Shown here one piece after another: positions 31,101-42,000 of a stretch of 64,000 nt of DNA (its first letter is position 1; the number at the start of each line of letters is the position of its first letter). Under the pieces are notes generated by a model. It ran no database searches and was not told the DNA's origin. It was given only the letters and a program-made list of their open reading frames with translations. Both the position numbers and the translations under genes were made by a program. Source of the stretch: Isochrysis galbana (taxonomy: Eukaryota; Haptophyta; Isochrysidales; Isochrysidaceae). The stretch is taken from NCBI GenBank assembly GCA_018136815.1, contig CM030941.1, positions 1,921,582 through 1,985,581 of the forward strand, written 5' to 3'.

Positions 31101-32829
31101 CGATTCCGGGCCCGCCATCCAGTCCAGTTATTTGGCCCCGGGTACGCCGACTTCCGAAGAGATGAGAGCGGCCCTGGCGGAAGATCCGTTCGTAGAGCCA
31201 CTCCTAGGCTCAGGAGAGACGGTCAATCACGAGCCATCAGGCCTAGGGTCGCCTCCGCCGGCCGCCGCCTCAGGCCCCATTGCCGAAGATGATTCGTGTT
31301 CCAGTTCTGTCGCTCCCGTTCCCGCTCAGCAATCCAAGATGTTTCGCCGTTTCGTCGTTCACGATGGGCTCGTCTACTATCGCACCGTCCTTGACTCCAC
31401 CGACCCGGACTCGCTAGTGCTCTATGTTCCGCCCTCGTTGCGGTCTCGCTACCTCTTTGCCTACCACGATCGCTCCGGTCACCTTGGAGTTTCTCGTATG
31501 TCCGGTCTTCTTCGTACTCGGGTATACTGGCCTGGCATGTCTTCCGACGTTGCGTCCTACGTCCGAGAATGCCACGAGTGCACCCTCGCCAAGCCGCTAC
31601 CTAGGGCTCTAGCGTCGCCCTCCGGTCTCTCTGTGGGTACCTACCCCTTTGATGTGGTCTACTGCGACGTGCTCTCGCTAGCTCCCACTCACAACTTCGT
31701 GCCTGGAGTCTCGGGTTACGACAAGCTGGTCGTCTTCATCGACTCGCTCACTCGATGGATTGAGGCTGAGCCGTCGAATGGGGATCCCTCGTCGGAGATG
31801 GCCTTGGACATGTTCATCCGCTTGATTGTGACGCGTTATGGAGTCCCTAGGCAGCTTCGAACCGACGCCGGTTCGAATCTTTGTTCGGTTCTTGTTTCGC
31901 GTATTCTGGAGCTCACCGGGACTGATTTGTCGAGTACAGAGCCGTATCGACATGAGGGTGTAGGCTTCGTCGAACGCGCTCAGCAAACGCTCATTCGTTT
32001 GATGCGCGCCTCGAACGAGGGTGGCGGTCATTGGGTCGACCATTTGCCGTTCCTACTCCTCTCGTTGAGGGCTTCTTCCGGTCGTGTCACCTCCCGGTCT
32101 CCAGCGTCTTTGATCTTTGGGCGTGAGCTGCGTCTGCCCGCTCAACTCTCTGATCCGAAGTCTGTTTCGCCAACTGCTCTCGAGGCGGCGTCCGCCGACG
32201 TTCGCTCGTACGCATCCAGGCTCAATGCGAGCCTCCGCCTCTCTTGGTCCAGCGCTCTCGAGGCTACCCTAGCCGCTCAGGCTGAGTCAGTCCGTGACGC
32301 TACCATCAAGTCTCAAAGACCAGCTCGTTTCGAACCTGGGGATCGCGTCTGCATGCGATTACCAGGCCATGCCAACAAGTTGCAATTCATCTACTCGGGT
32401 CCCTACCGCGTTGTAGAGGCTCTGTCCGACACTAGGTACCGACTCCGTGATTTGGAGAACCGGTTAGTCAAGGAGGAGGTGCATATCTCGAACCTCCGGC
32501 CGTATCATACTTTCGTTGATGAAGAGCCGCTGGCTGACGACGAGTACATCGTTGAAAAGTTGCTCGATCGTCGTAGCCATGGCGATTCTACCGAGTACCT
32601 CGTGAAGTGGCGTGGCTATTCTCTTCGAGAAGCCACCTGGGAGTCTCGTTCCGAGTTGCTCCGTCGTTGTTCTGATTTGCTTGATGATTATGATCGCTCC
32701 GTCGAAGAGACTTGTCCAGAAGATGTTGAGTCCCCGGAAGCAACTTCTTCGTCGGCCAGGAATACTCCTCTTCCTCCCGTTCTCGATGCGCCGTCTTCGC
32801 GCACTCGATCCAGGCTCCATTCTCGTTGA
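25180..32829 (+). CDS. pol of Ty3/gypsy chromovirus, unit A, with embedded methyltransferase-like domain
   Basis: The frame is continuous with gag beyond one amber codon and runs to TGA at 32827-32829, about 2,550 codons. Parts in order: Ser-rich linker; cytosine-methyltransferase-like domain (about 26629-27225); linker; retropepsin with DTGA (28468) and LLLGNDFL (about 28684); reverse transcriptase with YLDD (30055-30066); RNase H beginning at about 30535 (KTDGAS, TEIELLA); integrase with an HHCC zinc module (about 31462-31584) and DDE core (Asp near 31665, Asp near 31865, Glu near 31973); C-terminal chromodomain (about 32540-32700, YLVKWRGYS, ATWES). The chromodomain places it among chromoviruses, in which that domain directs integration to marked chromatin. 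It looks whole. Confidence 0.9.
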   Translation, partial: GSGGVPVLQTLAENIAGGGPERHHHHPDPIPTPLGEKSCQRGDSPPVSSSIQSSTVGAASPAEAPAERLSRKPESTLDPGSWKQVCPGDRRDPTLRNSCTSTSSSITSHAIRMLGADSRTLPLLESVSTDTMLSSVPSNSPRSFDASSSLDSPPDGPAQGGGLGRFDASPVSSFRKRTVVKPSRAVDSVSSSALGSMDRSDVAAAAYENVVAALPVSALSRRDPSGDLSPKGHSRSRSADESSLSTVGSRAVEAETSVSSSPLSPVRYISPSSCSFSRLEVAPVLVSDLVPDPEGSASGVDEVEGSKGAAAFRAHAVVTPASGDAGAVDYDPTSRTTWTPASPLSLGSPEDPHSRDRPPGPTPFRSSPPKLEGDDPLPLNSTAEAIHRIAVVGCSSAAKSTEAARAPTRELQMLAASRARASGSSVILPRHLAEAALALRRPDASTHASPSAVLPTHFDELCAELAAIHDAVTFDAAEGIPPPRVLVVGEASGVVSSMFLLAGAHVATCDLRPSEIDYIPHFCGDALHIQNLGWDLVVAHPPCTYLSAVSCQWLDREPGRRQALESAARVFLAMASADAPFVAVENPRMHAEASALVGGLRPRQFVQPWQHGTGHQKATGLYLTASLPPLQPSKIVEGRLSAMADLSPSPHRGALRSRTYVGIAGAMAAQWMPVLRRYARKAKASRSLNFTVDWAISQAAASLRERPSLCSTGFELAEPRTALARFMEGRGEAASSPHLTPPSGSPVSDSVVVISDAGPVADASRLLHRKDSETNASQDGTVAEVDCFTPWEWPMKDRSTTPGPPNTVKKRRSKWQVFDRDVISGVHRWRDVTPSIAQEIAEQAAAAEPSEPSILSRLGSQGINALSPSASFTAGDEGVAEPTGSVVAERPLENGDVGLDSGEDDTPETPEHRSMQALETKPSDAADGEGTPQALCGDGAAARGLSAAGFSELSKLPKTDLQKSLEKEWSRQMDQPRHPTDRRGLGYDGVPNPSSSAKASPYSSIPFVPQTVAAAIERVPHVDESSPSRLASNPTTLSPGAGTSLPVESIADTPPPLYPRHCLYVRDLVVCRADGDRAAQGFVLPDVALTVNSTLADTGAGPSVITTALLDRLPEDACVERVSDATVPNLHGPDGLPLITRGRASLVFSLSGRLFRHSFAVIEGNPMLLLGNDFLAAHSATISLDAASSEGSLRLRPASGDAEDSSRVLSECVVRVSTAPPPVADSGFVGAISMSPGQPLTVDFLERSTATREIPAGSEGEAAADARQPLYTPLFESADEFAAKAPASTSSEYLLYTEQAVTIPAFHRATIWVRVPLALRDHSDCAMLVDRLPNREALDSSPLVMPTVVTPTDDHRIAVTIVHTGVDALTLPSLHPIASLQVRFKLHRGWTPNGSEGDGDPVTALSEEQRSLLDSATIDPDRLLSDDQREEVRQLLARRIKAFALHPGAPNHTHVLEVELPLNPGAVPHRHAPSRVGRAGELIIEEEVAKMEAAGIIRKSNSAWASRVVLVSKKDGSVRFCVDYRDTNAKLRVEDSPLPLIVEAIDRLASGQGPLSSLFLCTLDLASGFWGIPIKESHKHITAFTTHRGKYEFNFLPFGIQSGPSYMCRLMDIVLGALAWEICMPYLDDVGIWSTGVGPSEEARAQASFEQMLHRLDLVLERLEWAGLTCKMSKCVFFATSTEYLGHVVSREGLKMDPKKVAAVADIDPSSINSLEAVRSFLGLCSYYRRFIRQFAAKAAPLTALTRKGCDVAKESQSEECRRAIQELKTAITSEPVLTPPRDDRPFIVKTDGASKLGIAGILSQLGDDNRERVVGYYARSLTSAERRWTVTEIELLAALESIRNWRPYLWGRRFKLVVDHSALRWLHTMKDQVAGGPASRLTRWALKLAEYRFDVEHKPGAVHQDADGLSRLASLEPEHEDEPLAGPASLAVREPGSESLAEHERSHPVAAITRSVATARGLQALDRSRRRASDSGPAIQSSYLAPGTPTSEEMRAALAEDPFVEPLLGSGETVNHEPSGLGSPPPAAASGPIAEDDSCSSSVAPVPAQQSKMFRRFVVHDGLVYYRTVLDSTDPDSLVLYVPPSLRSRYLFAYHDRSGHLGVSRMSGLLRTRVYWPGMSSDVASYVRECHECTLAKPLPRALASPSGLSVGTYPFDVVYCDVLSLAPTHNFVPGVSGYDKLVVFIDSLTRWIEAEPSNGDPSSEMALDMFIRLIVTRYGVPRQLRTDAGSNLCSVLVSRILELTGTDLSSTEPYRHEGVGFVERAQQTLIRLMRASNEGGGHWVDHLPFLLLSLRASSGRVTSRSPASLIFGRELRLPAQLSDPKSVSPTALEAASADVRSYASRLNASLRLSWSSALEATLAAQAESVRDATIKSQRPARFEPGDRVCMRLPGHANKLQFIYSGPYRVVEALSDTRYRLRDLENRLVKEEVHISNLRPYHTFVDEEPLADDEYIVEKLLDRRSHGDSTEYLVKWRGYSLREATWESRSELLRRCSDLLDDYDRSVEETCPEDVESPEATSSSARNTPLPPVLDAPSSRTRSRLHSR
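26629..27225 (+). other. Phage-type C5-cytosine methyltransferase-like domain inside pol
   Basis: Motifs in order: a SAM-binding start RVLVVGEASG with a Cys-Asp after the second strand (CDLRPSE); WDLVVAHPPCTYLS, with the PPC catalytic-cysteine motif at 26800-26808; VAVENPRMH at about 26925, equivalent to the ENV motif; VQPWQHGTGHQKATGLYL; and RSRTYVGIAGAMAAQW at the end. From memory this order and spacing matches a family of bacteriophage-encoded proteins annotated as DNA cytosine methyltransferases, more than eukaryotic DNMTs. The same domain is present in unit B. Confidence 0.75.
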
Positions 32830-32998
32830 TCCCATGTCTTGGGTAAGGGACCCGTCCCTCTAGGCTAGCCCACGCCTCGGCTAGGGCTCCGAGTTCAAAT
32901 TTCTGTCAGAGCGAATCATGGAGGTGCTGAACGCGTGCTGCCTGCGCTCTACACCCGGCGCAACACCCGAGCAAAGCTCCTGTAAAAGGGAGAAGTGG
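32830..32998 (+). other. Unit A 3' non-coding region up to the gap
   Basis: Matches the start of the region between pol and the 3' LTR in unit B (43555-43941), with one small length difference near 32870. The polypurine tract and middle LTR start are lost in the gap. Confidence 0.7.
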
Positions 32999-33098
32999 NN
33001 NNNNNNNNNNNNNNNNNNNNNNNNNNNNNNNNNNNNNNNNNNNNNNNNNNNNNNNNNNNNNNNNNNNNNNNNNNNNNNNNNNNNNNNNNNNNNNNNNN
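32999..33098. other. Assembly gap, 100 N placeholder
   Basis: Exactly 100 N. From the corresponding stretch of the other unit (43725 to about 45032), the true missing sequence should be about 1.3 kb and should contain the end of the unit A 3' region and most of the middle LTR. Confidence 0.9.
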
Positions 33099-36000
33099 TA
33101 ACAATCTCTTAAACCCAACACACTAGGGCCGCTAGGAGCGCCTCGCCGCCCCACAGCCCTTCGTTCGCCGTTCGTTCCCCGTCCAGACACCCAAATGGGG
33201 TTGCCCGACCCAGTCCAGAATTTCATTCACCCGACTCCCGGTGGGGAGGAGGGCCAAAGCGCCGCGCTAGCCGCCGGTGCTGCTCGCGACGGAGTGGCTC
33301 AGAGCCCTCCGGCTCCGCTCGACTCGACAAGCACGAAATCGAAGCTTGCGTCCTCGGCCGCAGAGGAGGAACCCCTCAGGGAACCTTCTCTGCCCGCTGC
33401 AGCTTTTGCTCCCGTGGGATGTCCGAGTGATCCCACGGCTTCTGAGGCTACACCAATGGCACCCATCACCCCGGCTGCTATCTCCACGACTGGCTCCGAT
33501 CAGCTCGTGGCGGATGCGAGGATTTGTCCGCTTCCTTCGGCACCCACCGGTGCAATCACAGCGGGCCATGGTGGAGCATGACCCTCTCCCGCATGAGGCC
33601 AACTTCAGCGTCGCTGAGTTGGCCAATGAGGTGGAGGAGGGTCCCCTCCCTCTGATTCAGTTTGACCCCCCTCCTCACCTTCGAGATGATGAGTCTGAGG
33701 TCGGTGAAGGGGAGGGGATCAGCTTCCGAAGCCCCGCTTACCGGGACTATGCCCCGCCGTCATCAAAAGGGGTCCTTGATCAAGAGATCACCCCGATCGA
33801 GACGGCCGCGGCGCGTCAGGATGCGGAAATGGCAAGGCTTCAAGCGCAGACCAACACCCTAAAAGGGCTGTGGAGCGCCTACAGTCATCCCTTGCCGCGG
33901 CAGAGGCGAGGGAGGGGCTTCTCCGGGATCAAGTTGAAGCAGGGTTCAAAGCCCTGACTCAGCTACTCCAAGCCCGCCAAGAGCCCACTTCAAGTCCGTC
34001 CATGGATCGGACCGAGGCGGCTGCGGATTCTGCTAGGCCGGTCAGAGGAACCATCCATGGACGAGCCTCCTGCCCTAGACCAAAAGGGCCACGCCTCTCC
34101 GCTACTAGGGTTCCACGGTCGGCGTACCCGACCTCCAAATCGGAATCCCGCCGCCAGGATCAGAGCCCTTACCGGGGCCCGACCCCGGTGGTGCCGTTCC
34201 GCCACCCTCGCGACCCCTGCCTTGCGGTGGGGATGGATGAGCGAGAGGCAGTTGTAAGCGAGTGGAAAAATCTCCTCGCCCTGCCCTCACGCGATCTGGC
34301 CGCCCTTTACCGCGACTCCGACGAGCATGAGCTCATCCACACCATTTTGAAGAGCAACCTCTCCCTGGCGGGCAACGTTTGGCATTGCCGAATTTTCATG
34401 GAGGAGGACCACTTGCTCAAATGGGTGCGTAGCCGCTTCTCAGCCGAGCAAACCCTTCACCATCAGGTCAGGATGGGCAAAGAGCTTTCGGAGCTCCGCT
34501 TCCCAAAGGCCCTCGCCTCCGATAACGTTCAAACCGCGGCGACAGCCTGGAACGAATTTCGGCTAACTCTCATCAAGCCGTTGGAGCGGGCACTAGCGCT
34601 CGGCTGCGATCATCGCGAAATATTTACCTCCCTCCTCGCGGCAGCCGGAGCCAATTCCAGCGGCAATTCTCGCATCTTCGCCTTCCTCCTCGATCTAGTG
34701 GAGGACCGCGCCCTCGCTCTCAATCCTGTCCTCGCTGCTGACGTCCTTCTTCGCAAATGCGACGGGACCTTCGCAAACGGGGCCGATGGTTTCGCGAAAG
34801 ACTCGGCGTCGATGGAGTGGGACCGCATGAGGGAGCGCGAGGCCGGCGCTGATCTATGTGAGCTCAGCAAGAATTTGGTTCGCGCCTACATCCGCAAGCT
34901 TGGCGATTCCGCGGTTGACTCCACCAACGTGTGGGATCATCCAAACATGGCCCATGAGATCAACCAGAGGTTCGAAGAAATCATCCGGAACGATAAGGTT
35001 GATCCTCAGCGCGGCGTCGACAATGCGATTAAATTTGCGGAGGTGCTCGCGGAGACTCGTTTCCGCGTAGAGAACCACGAGCTAGGTCGGTCGGCGCTCT
35101 CGTGCGTCAACCTCTGCCAACGGTACCTCAGCCCTTACGAGCAGGCCCGGGTGAAGCGTCATCAATCCCGGACCTCGACGAAGCAAACCGCGGCTAGCGT
35201 ACGCACTAAGGCCTCAGGCGAGGCAAAGAACGAGACATCCTCGTCCCAGAAGACCGCTTCGACCACGGACATGGTCGCCGCCGTGCAGGCAGCCGTCCAA
35301 GCCACCGTGGCTGAAGTTCTTCGCGGACAGGGACACTCGCCTGCTTCGAAGCCTGATTATCGGGCTGCTGCACCGCCGGCAAGTTACCACTCCAACTCAC
35401 CGTTGCCGGCTATACTAACCGATCCACCCGGTCGAAAGGGAGGCTCGTCTCGGCCGCCCAGCCGTCGCTGCGATCCGCCGGCGAACGGCCAAGGGCTACC
35501 GCCTGACCTGGGCGTATCCCGGTGGACGCCCGAGCTTTGGAATCGGGCCCGAGCCCGCTTCTGGGCCGTAGCAGGCTATGCCAAGCACCCAAGGGTCTCG
35601 GCGGCGCTAGCAAAGTGCCGACCGGCCGATAATTCAATGGAAACTCCACGGACGGACGATATCAATAGGGGAATCACCGAATGGACGAACGAAAACGGCT
35701 GTGCCTTCTGCGCTTTCCGACCTCACGCTCCTCCTGGCACTCCAGCCAGCGAAGCCTGGAAATATGGCACGGGAGACGGTGCTCACAACCCCGTCATCTG
35801 TCAGCCATATATTCGCTTTCTGTGTGAGGCTGGCTGCGGAGAGTGTGGATCGGACGAGCACATTCATAAGCTTCTTCGCTCGATGGTCCGGGTTAAGCCT
35901 CAGTAGGGGTCCGGCGGGGTCCCCGTCCTTCAAACCCTGGCGGAGAACATCGCGGGCGGTGGGCCCGAACGCCACCACCACCATCCCGATCCGATCCCTA

Positions 36001-39000
36001 CGCCGCTTGGGGAGAAGAGCTGTCAACGCGGCGATTCTCCCCCTGTCTCTAGCTCTATTCAGTCCTCGACGGTGGGAGCCGCCTCGCCGGCTGAAGCCCC
36101 CGCCGAACGGCTATCTCGGAAGCCGGAGTCGACACTTGACCCGGGCTCCTGGAAACAGGTTTGCCCCGGAGATCGTCGCGACCCGACTCTCCGAAATTCG
36201 TGTACGTCTACAAGTTCTTCTATTACTTCGCACGCTATTAGGATGTTAGGGGCTGATTCTCGCACGCTGCCCCTCTTGGAGTCTGTTTCTACGGATACTA
36301 TGCTGTCATCGGTTCCTTCTAACTCTCCTAGGTCTTTCGACGCATCTTCATCCCTGGATTCACCCCCCGACGGCCCTGCCCAAGGGGTGGGCTAGGTAGA
36401 TTCGACGCGTCTCCGGTCTCTTCGTTTCGTAAACGAACAGTTGTGAAGCCCTCGAGGGCTGTCGACTCGGTATCATCTTCTGCTCTAGGTTCTATGGATA
36501 GGTCCGACGTGGCCGCTGCCGCGTACGAAAACGTTGTTGCTGCTTTACCTGTTTCTGCTCTTTCCCGGCGGGACCCCTCTGGAGACCTCTCTCCCAAGGG
36601 CCATAGCCGGAGCCGCTCTGCGGACGAATCGTCGTTGTCTACCGTAGGTTCTCGTGCTGTTGAGGCGGAGACTAGTGTCTCCTCTTCACCTCTCTCCCCG
36701 GTTCGTTATATTTCTCCGTCATCGTGTTCATTCTCTCGTCTCGAAGTTGCACCTGTTCTCGTTTCTGACCTGGTTCCCGACCCGGAAGGGTCGGCTTCCG
36801 GGGTCGATGAAGTTGAAGGTTCCAAGGGAGCTGCGGCTTTCCGCGCTCACGCCGTGGTCACTCCAGCCTCGGGAGACGCAGGGGCCGTCGATTACGATCC
36901 CACGTCGCGCACCACATGGACGCCGGCGTCTCCTCTTTCTCTCGGCTCTCCGGAGGATCCCCATTCCAGGGATCGCCCGCCGGGGCCAACCCCCTTCAGG
37001 TCTAGCCCACCGAAACTTGAGGGCGACGACCCCCTCCCCCTGAATTCTACTGCCGAGGCCATCCACCGGATCGCCGTGGTTGGTTGTTCCTCGGCCGCCA
37101 AGTCTACTGAAGCTGCCCGCGCCCCTACGCGCGAGCTTCAAATGTTAGCCGCCTCCCGTGCCCGGGCTAGCGGTTCCTCCGTCATCTTGCCCCGCCATCT
37201 CGCCGAAGCTGCTCTAGCCTTGCGGCGGCCGGACGCGAGCACTCATGCATCGCCCTCTGCCGTGTTGCCGACGCATTTTGACGAGCTTTGCGCTGAGTTG
37301 GCAGCGATCCACGACGCCGTGACGTTCGACGCGGCCGAGGGGATTCCTCCACCCCGCGTTCTAGTCGTCGGTGAAGCTAGCGGGGTCGTGTCTTCGATGT
37401 TCCTACTTGCCGGAGCGCACGTCGCGACGTGCGATCTACGACCGTCGGAGATCGACTACATTCCCCACTTCTGCGGAGATGCTCTTCACATTCAAAATCT
37501 CGGTTGGGACCTCGTGGTCGCGCATCCGCCGTGCACGTATTTGTCGGCGGTGAGTTGCCAGTGGCTCGATCGGGAACCGGGACGTCGCCAGGCTCTCGAA
37601 TCCGCCGCTAGAGTCTTCCTCGCCATGGCAAGCGCCGACGCGCCTTTCGTTGCCGTCGAAAATCCTCGAATGCACGCGGAAGCCTCTGCCTTAGTCGGGG
37701 GGTTGCGACCGCGGCAGTTTGTGCAGCCGTGGCAGCACGGCACGGGCCATCAAAAGGCAACTGGCCTGTACCTGACGGCTTCACTCCCGCCCCTGCAGCC
37801 TTCGAAGATTGTCGAGGGACGTCTATCCGCGATGGCGGATCTATCGCCGTCGCCTCACCGTGGCGCCCTTCGCAGCCGCACCTATGTGGGCATTGCCGGT
37901 GCAATGGCGGCCCAGTGGATGCCGGTCTTGCGCCGTTATGCGCGCAAAGCCAAGGCGTCGCGTTCGCTCAACTTCACGGTGGACTGGGCAATTTCCCAAG
38001 CAGCTGCCAGCTTGAGAGAACGCCCCTCGCTTTGTTCGACCGGCTTCGAACTGGCTGAGCCGAGGACGGCTCTAGCTCGCTTCATGGAGGGGAGAGGCGA
38101 AGCAGCTTCTAGCCCTCACCTCACGCCTCCCAGCGGTTCGCCAGTGTCTGATTCGGTTGTCGTGATCTCAGACGCGGGCCCCGTTGCCGATGCGTCTCGC
38201 CTGCTTCATCGGAAGGACTCGGAAACCAACGCATCGCAAGACGGGACCGTGGCGGAAGTGGACTGCTTCACGCCGTGGGAGTGGCCCATGAAGGACCGCT
38301 CTACAACGCCAGGCCCTCCAAACACGGTGAAGAAGCGCCGCAGCAAGTGGCAGGTCTTCGACCGTGATGTAATTTCGGGGGTCCATCGGTGGCGGGATGT
38401 CACGCCTTCCATCGCCCAAGAAATCGCTGAGCAAGCGGCAGCTGCGGAGCCGTCGGAACCTTCCATCTTGTCTCGACTGGGCTCTCAAGGCATCAATGCA
38501 CTATCTCCGAGCGCCTCCTTCACGGCTGGCGACGAAGGAGTGGCCGAACCGACCGGTTCGGTCGTAGCCGAAAGGCCACTTGAAAACGGGGATGTTGGGC
38601 TGGACTCGGGAGAAGATGATACGCCCGAGACTCCAGAACACCGGAGCATGCAGGCCCTCGAGACCAAGCCCTCCGACGCCGCCGACGGAGAAGGTACTCC
38701 ACAGGCATTGTGTGGCGATGGGGCTGCCGCTAGGGGCCTCAGTGCGGCTGGTTTTTCCGAGTTGTCGAAGCTTCCGAAGACAGACTTGCAGAAGTCCCTG
38801 GAGAAGGAATGGTCACGCCAAATGGATCAACCTCGGCATCCGACGGACCGTCGAGGGCTAGGCTATGATGGCGTGCCTAACCCCTCTAGTTCGGCAAAGG
38901 CATCCCCATACTCTTCAATACCATTCGTGCCGCAGACGGTAGCCGCCGCTATCGAGCGAGTGCCCCACGTCGATGAATCTTCTCCGTCCAGGCTAGCCTC

Positions 39001-42000
39001 CAATCCAACCACCCTGTCACCCGGAGCCGGAACCTCACTTCCGGTGGAATCTATCGCGGACACGCCGCCCCCGCTCTACCCTCGTCACTGCCTCTATGTC
39101 CGCGATCTCGTGGTCTGCCGTGCCGATGGCGACCGCGCAGCTCAAGGGTTCGTTCTCCCGGACGTTGCCCTCACGGTGAACAGCACCCTGGCTGACACTG
39201 GAGCGGGCCCGTCAGTAATCACCACTGCCCTGCTTGATCGACTACCTGAAGACGCCTGCGTCGAACGCGTATCGGACGCTACCGTCCCCAACCTACATGG
39301 GCCGGACGGCCTTCCTCTCATCACTAGGGCCGGGCTAGCCTCGTCTTCTCCTTGTCCGGTCGCCTCTTCCGTCATTCGTTCGCGGTCATCGAAGGAAACC
39401 CGATGCTTCTGCTCGGGAACGATTTTTTGGCCGCCCACTCCGCTACCATTTCTCTCGACGCCGCGAGCTCGGAGGGAAGCCTCCGCCTCCGTCCGGCCTC
39501 TGGCGATGCAGAAGACTCTTCAAGAGTCCTTTCCGAATGCGTAGTCAGAGTTTCCACGGCGCCGCCCCCAGTCGCGGACTCCGGCTTCGTCGGAGCTATC
39601 TCGATGTCACCCGGTCAACCGCTGACTGTCGACTTTCTGGAGAGGTCGACGGCAACACGAGAGATCCCGGCTGGATCGGAGGGTGAGGCTGCTGCTGATG
39701 CTAGGCAGCCACTCTATACACCTCTCTTTGAGTCAGCCGACGAGTTTGCGGCCAAAGCTCCGGCGTCTACCTCGTCCGAATATCTTCTCTACACGGAGCA
39801 AGCGGTGACGATTCCTGCCTTCCACCGCGCAACCATCTGGGTCAGGGTTCCGCTAGCTCTCCGAGATCATTCGGACTGCGCGATGCTAGTCGACCGCCTA
39901 CCAAATCGCGAGGCTCTCGATTCGTCCCCTCTCGTAATGCCCACGGTGGTCACGCCCACGGACGATCACCGCATCGCGGTGACGATCGTCCACACCGGAG
40001 TCGATGCGCTGACCCTGCCGTCTCTGCATCCGATAGCTTCGCTCCAGGTGCGTTTCAAGTTGCACCGGGGCTGGACTCCGAATGGAAGCGAGGGGGATGG
40101 TGACCCTGTCACCGCGCTGAGCGAGGAGCAACGATCTCTACTCGACTCAGCCACCATCGATCCGGACCGGCTTCTTTCCGACGATCAACGAGAAGAAGTA
40201 CGCCAACTCTTGGCCCGGCGCATCAAAGCTTTCGCGTTGCACCCGGGGGCTCCAAACCATACGCACGTTCTCGAGGTGGAGTTGCCACTCAACCCCGGCG
40301 CTGTTCCTCACCGGCATGCTCCGTCTAGAGTGGGCCGCGCAGGCGAGCTCATCATAGAAGAGGAGGTAGCCAAGATGGAAGCCGCCGGCATTATTCGCAA
40401 GTCAAATTCGGCTTGGGCTTCCCGAGTAGTCCTGGTCAGCAAGAAAGATGGCTCCGTTCGATTCTGCGTGGACTACCGCGACACTAACGCCAAGCTACGC
40501 GTCGAGGATAGCCCTCTACCCCTCATTGTAGAGGCTATTGATAGGCTAGCGTCCGGCCAAGGGCCGCTCAGTTCTCTCTTTTTATGTACTCTCGATTTAG
40601 CCTCTGGTTTTTGGGGCATCCCGATCAAAGAATCGCACAAACATATCACCGCTTTCACCACCCACCGCGGCAAATACGAGTTCAACTTTCTACCGTTCGG
40701 CATCCAATCAGGTCCCTCCTACATGTGCCGCTTGATGGACATCGTTCTCGGTGCGCTAGCGTGGGAGATCTGCATGCCTTACCTCGATGATGTAGGCATC
40801 TGGTCAACGGGCGTGGGTCCTTCCGAAGAGGCCAGGGCACAGGCTTCGTTCGAGCAAATGCTTCACCGGCTAGACCTAGTTCTCGAGCGGCTAGAGTGGG
40901 CCGGCCTGACCTGCAAGATGTCCAAGTGTGTCTTCTTTGCCACCTCTACGGAGTACCTCGGTCACGTTGTCTCGAGGGAAGGTCTCAAGATGGACCCGAA
41001 GAAGGTCGCAGCTGTCGCCGACATCGACCCGTCATCCATCAACTCCTTGGAAGCGGTTCGATCTTTCCTCGGCCTTTGCTCCTACTATCGTCGATTCATT
41101 CGCCAATTCGCCGCTAAGGCTGCTCCCCTCACTGCTCTCACGCGGAAGGGCTGCGACGTGGCAAAGGAGTCCCAGTCCGAGGAGTGTCGCCGAGCTATCC
41201 AAGAGCTCAAGACAGCGATCACTTCGGAGCCCGTCTTGACTCCACCCAGGGATGATCGGCCCTTCATCGTCAAGACCGATGGGGCTAGCAAGTTGGGTAT
41301 CGCCGGCATCCTCTCGCAGCTAGGAGACGATAACCGTGAACGAGTCGTTGGGTACTACGCTCGCAGTCTCACCTCGGCCGAACGCCGCTGGACGGTGACC
41401 GAGATTGAGCTCTTGGCTGCCCTGGAATCAATCCGAAATTGGCGACCCTACCTTTGGGGGCGTCGGTTCAAGTTAGTCGTTGACCACTCTGCGCTGCGAT
41501 GGCTGCATACCATGAAGGATCAAGTAGCCGGTGGGCCAGCCTCTCGGCTGACTCGGTGGGCTCTCAAGTTGGCTGAGTACCGGTTCGATGTCGAACATAA
41601 ACCAGGAGCTGTTCATCAAGATGCTGACGGGCTGTCCCGGCTAGCATCCCTGGAGCCGGAACACGAAGACGAACCACTCGCCGGCCCAGCGTCGTTAGCG
41701 GTACGTGAGCCTGGCTCAGAGTCTCTAGCCGAGCATGAACGGTCTCATCCGGTGGCTGCCATCACGCGCTCCGTAGCTACGGCGCGAGGGCTTCAAGCTT
41801 TGGACCGATCTCGTCGTCGAGCCTCCGATTCCGGGCCCGCCATCCAGTCCAGTTATTTGGCCCCGGGTACGCCGACTTCCGAAGAGATGAGAGCGGCCCT
41901 GGCGGAAGATCCGTTCGTAGAGCCACTCCTAGGCTCAGGAGAGACGGTCAATCACGAGCCATCAGGCCTAGGGTCGCCTCCGCCGGCCGCCGCCTCAGGC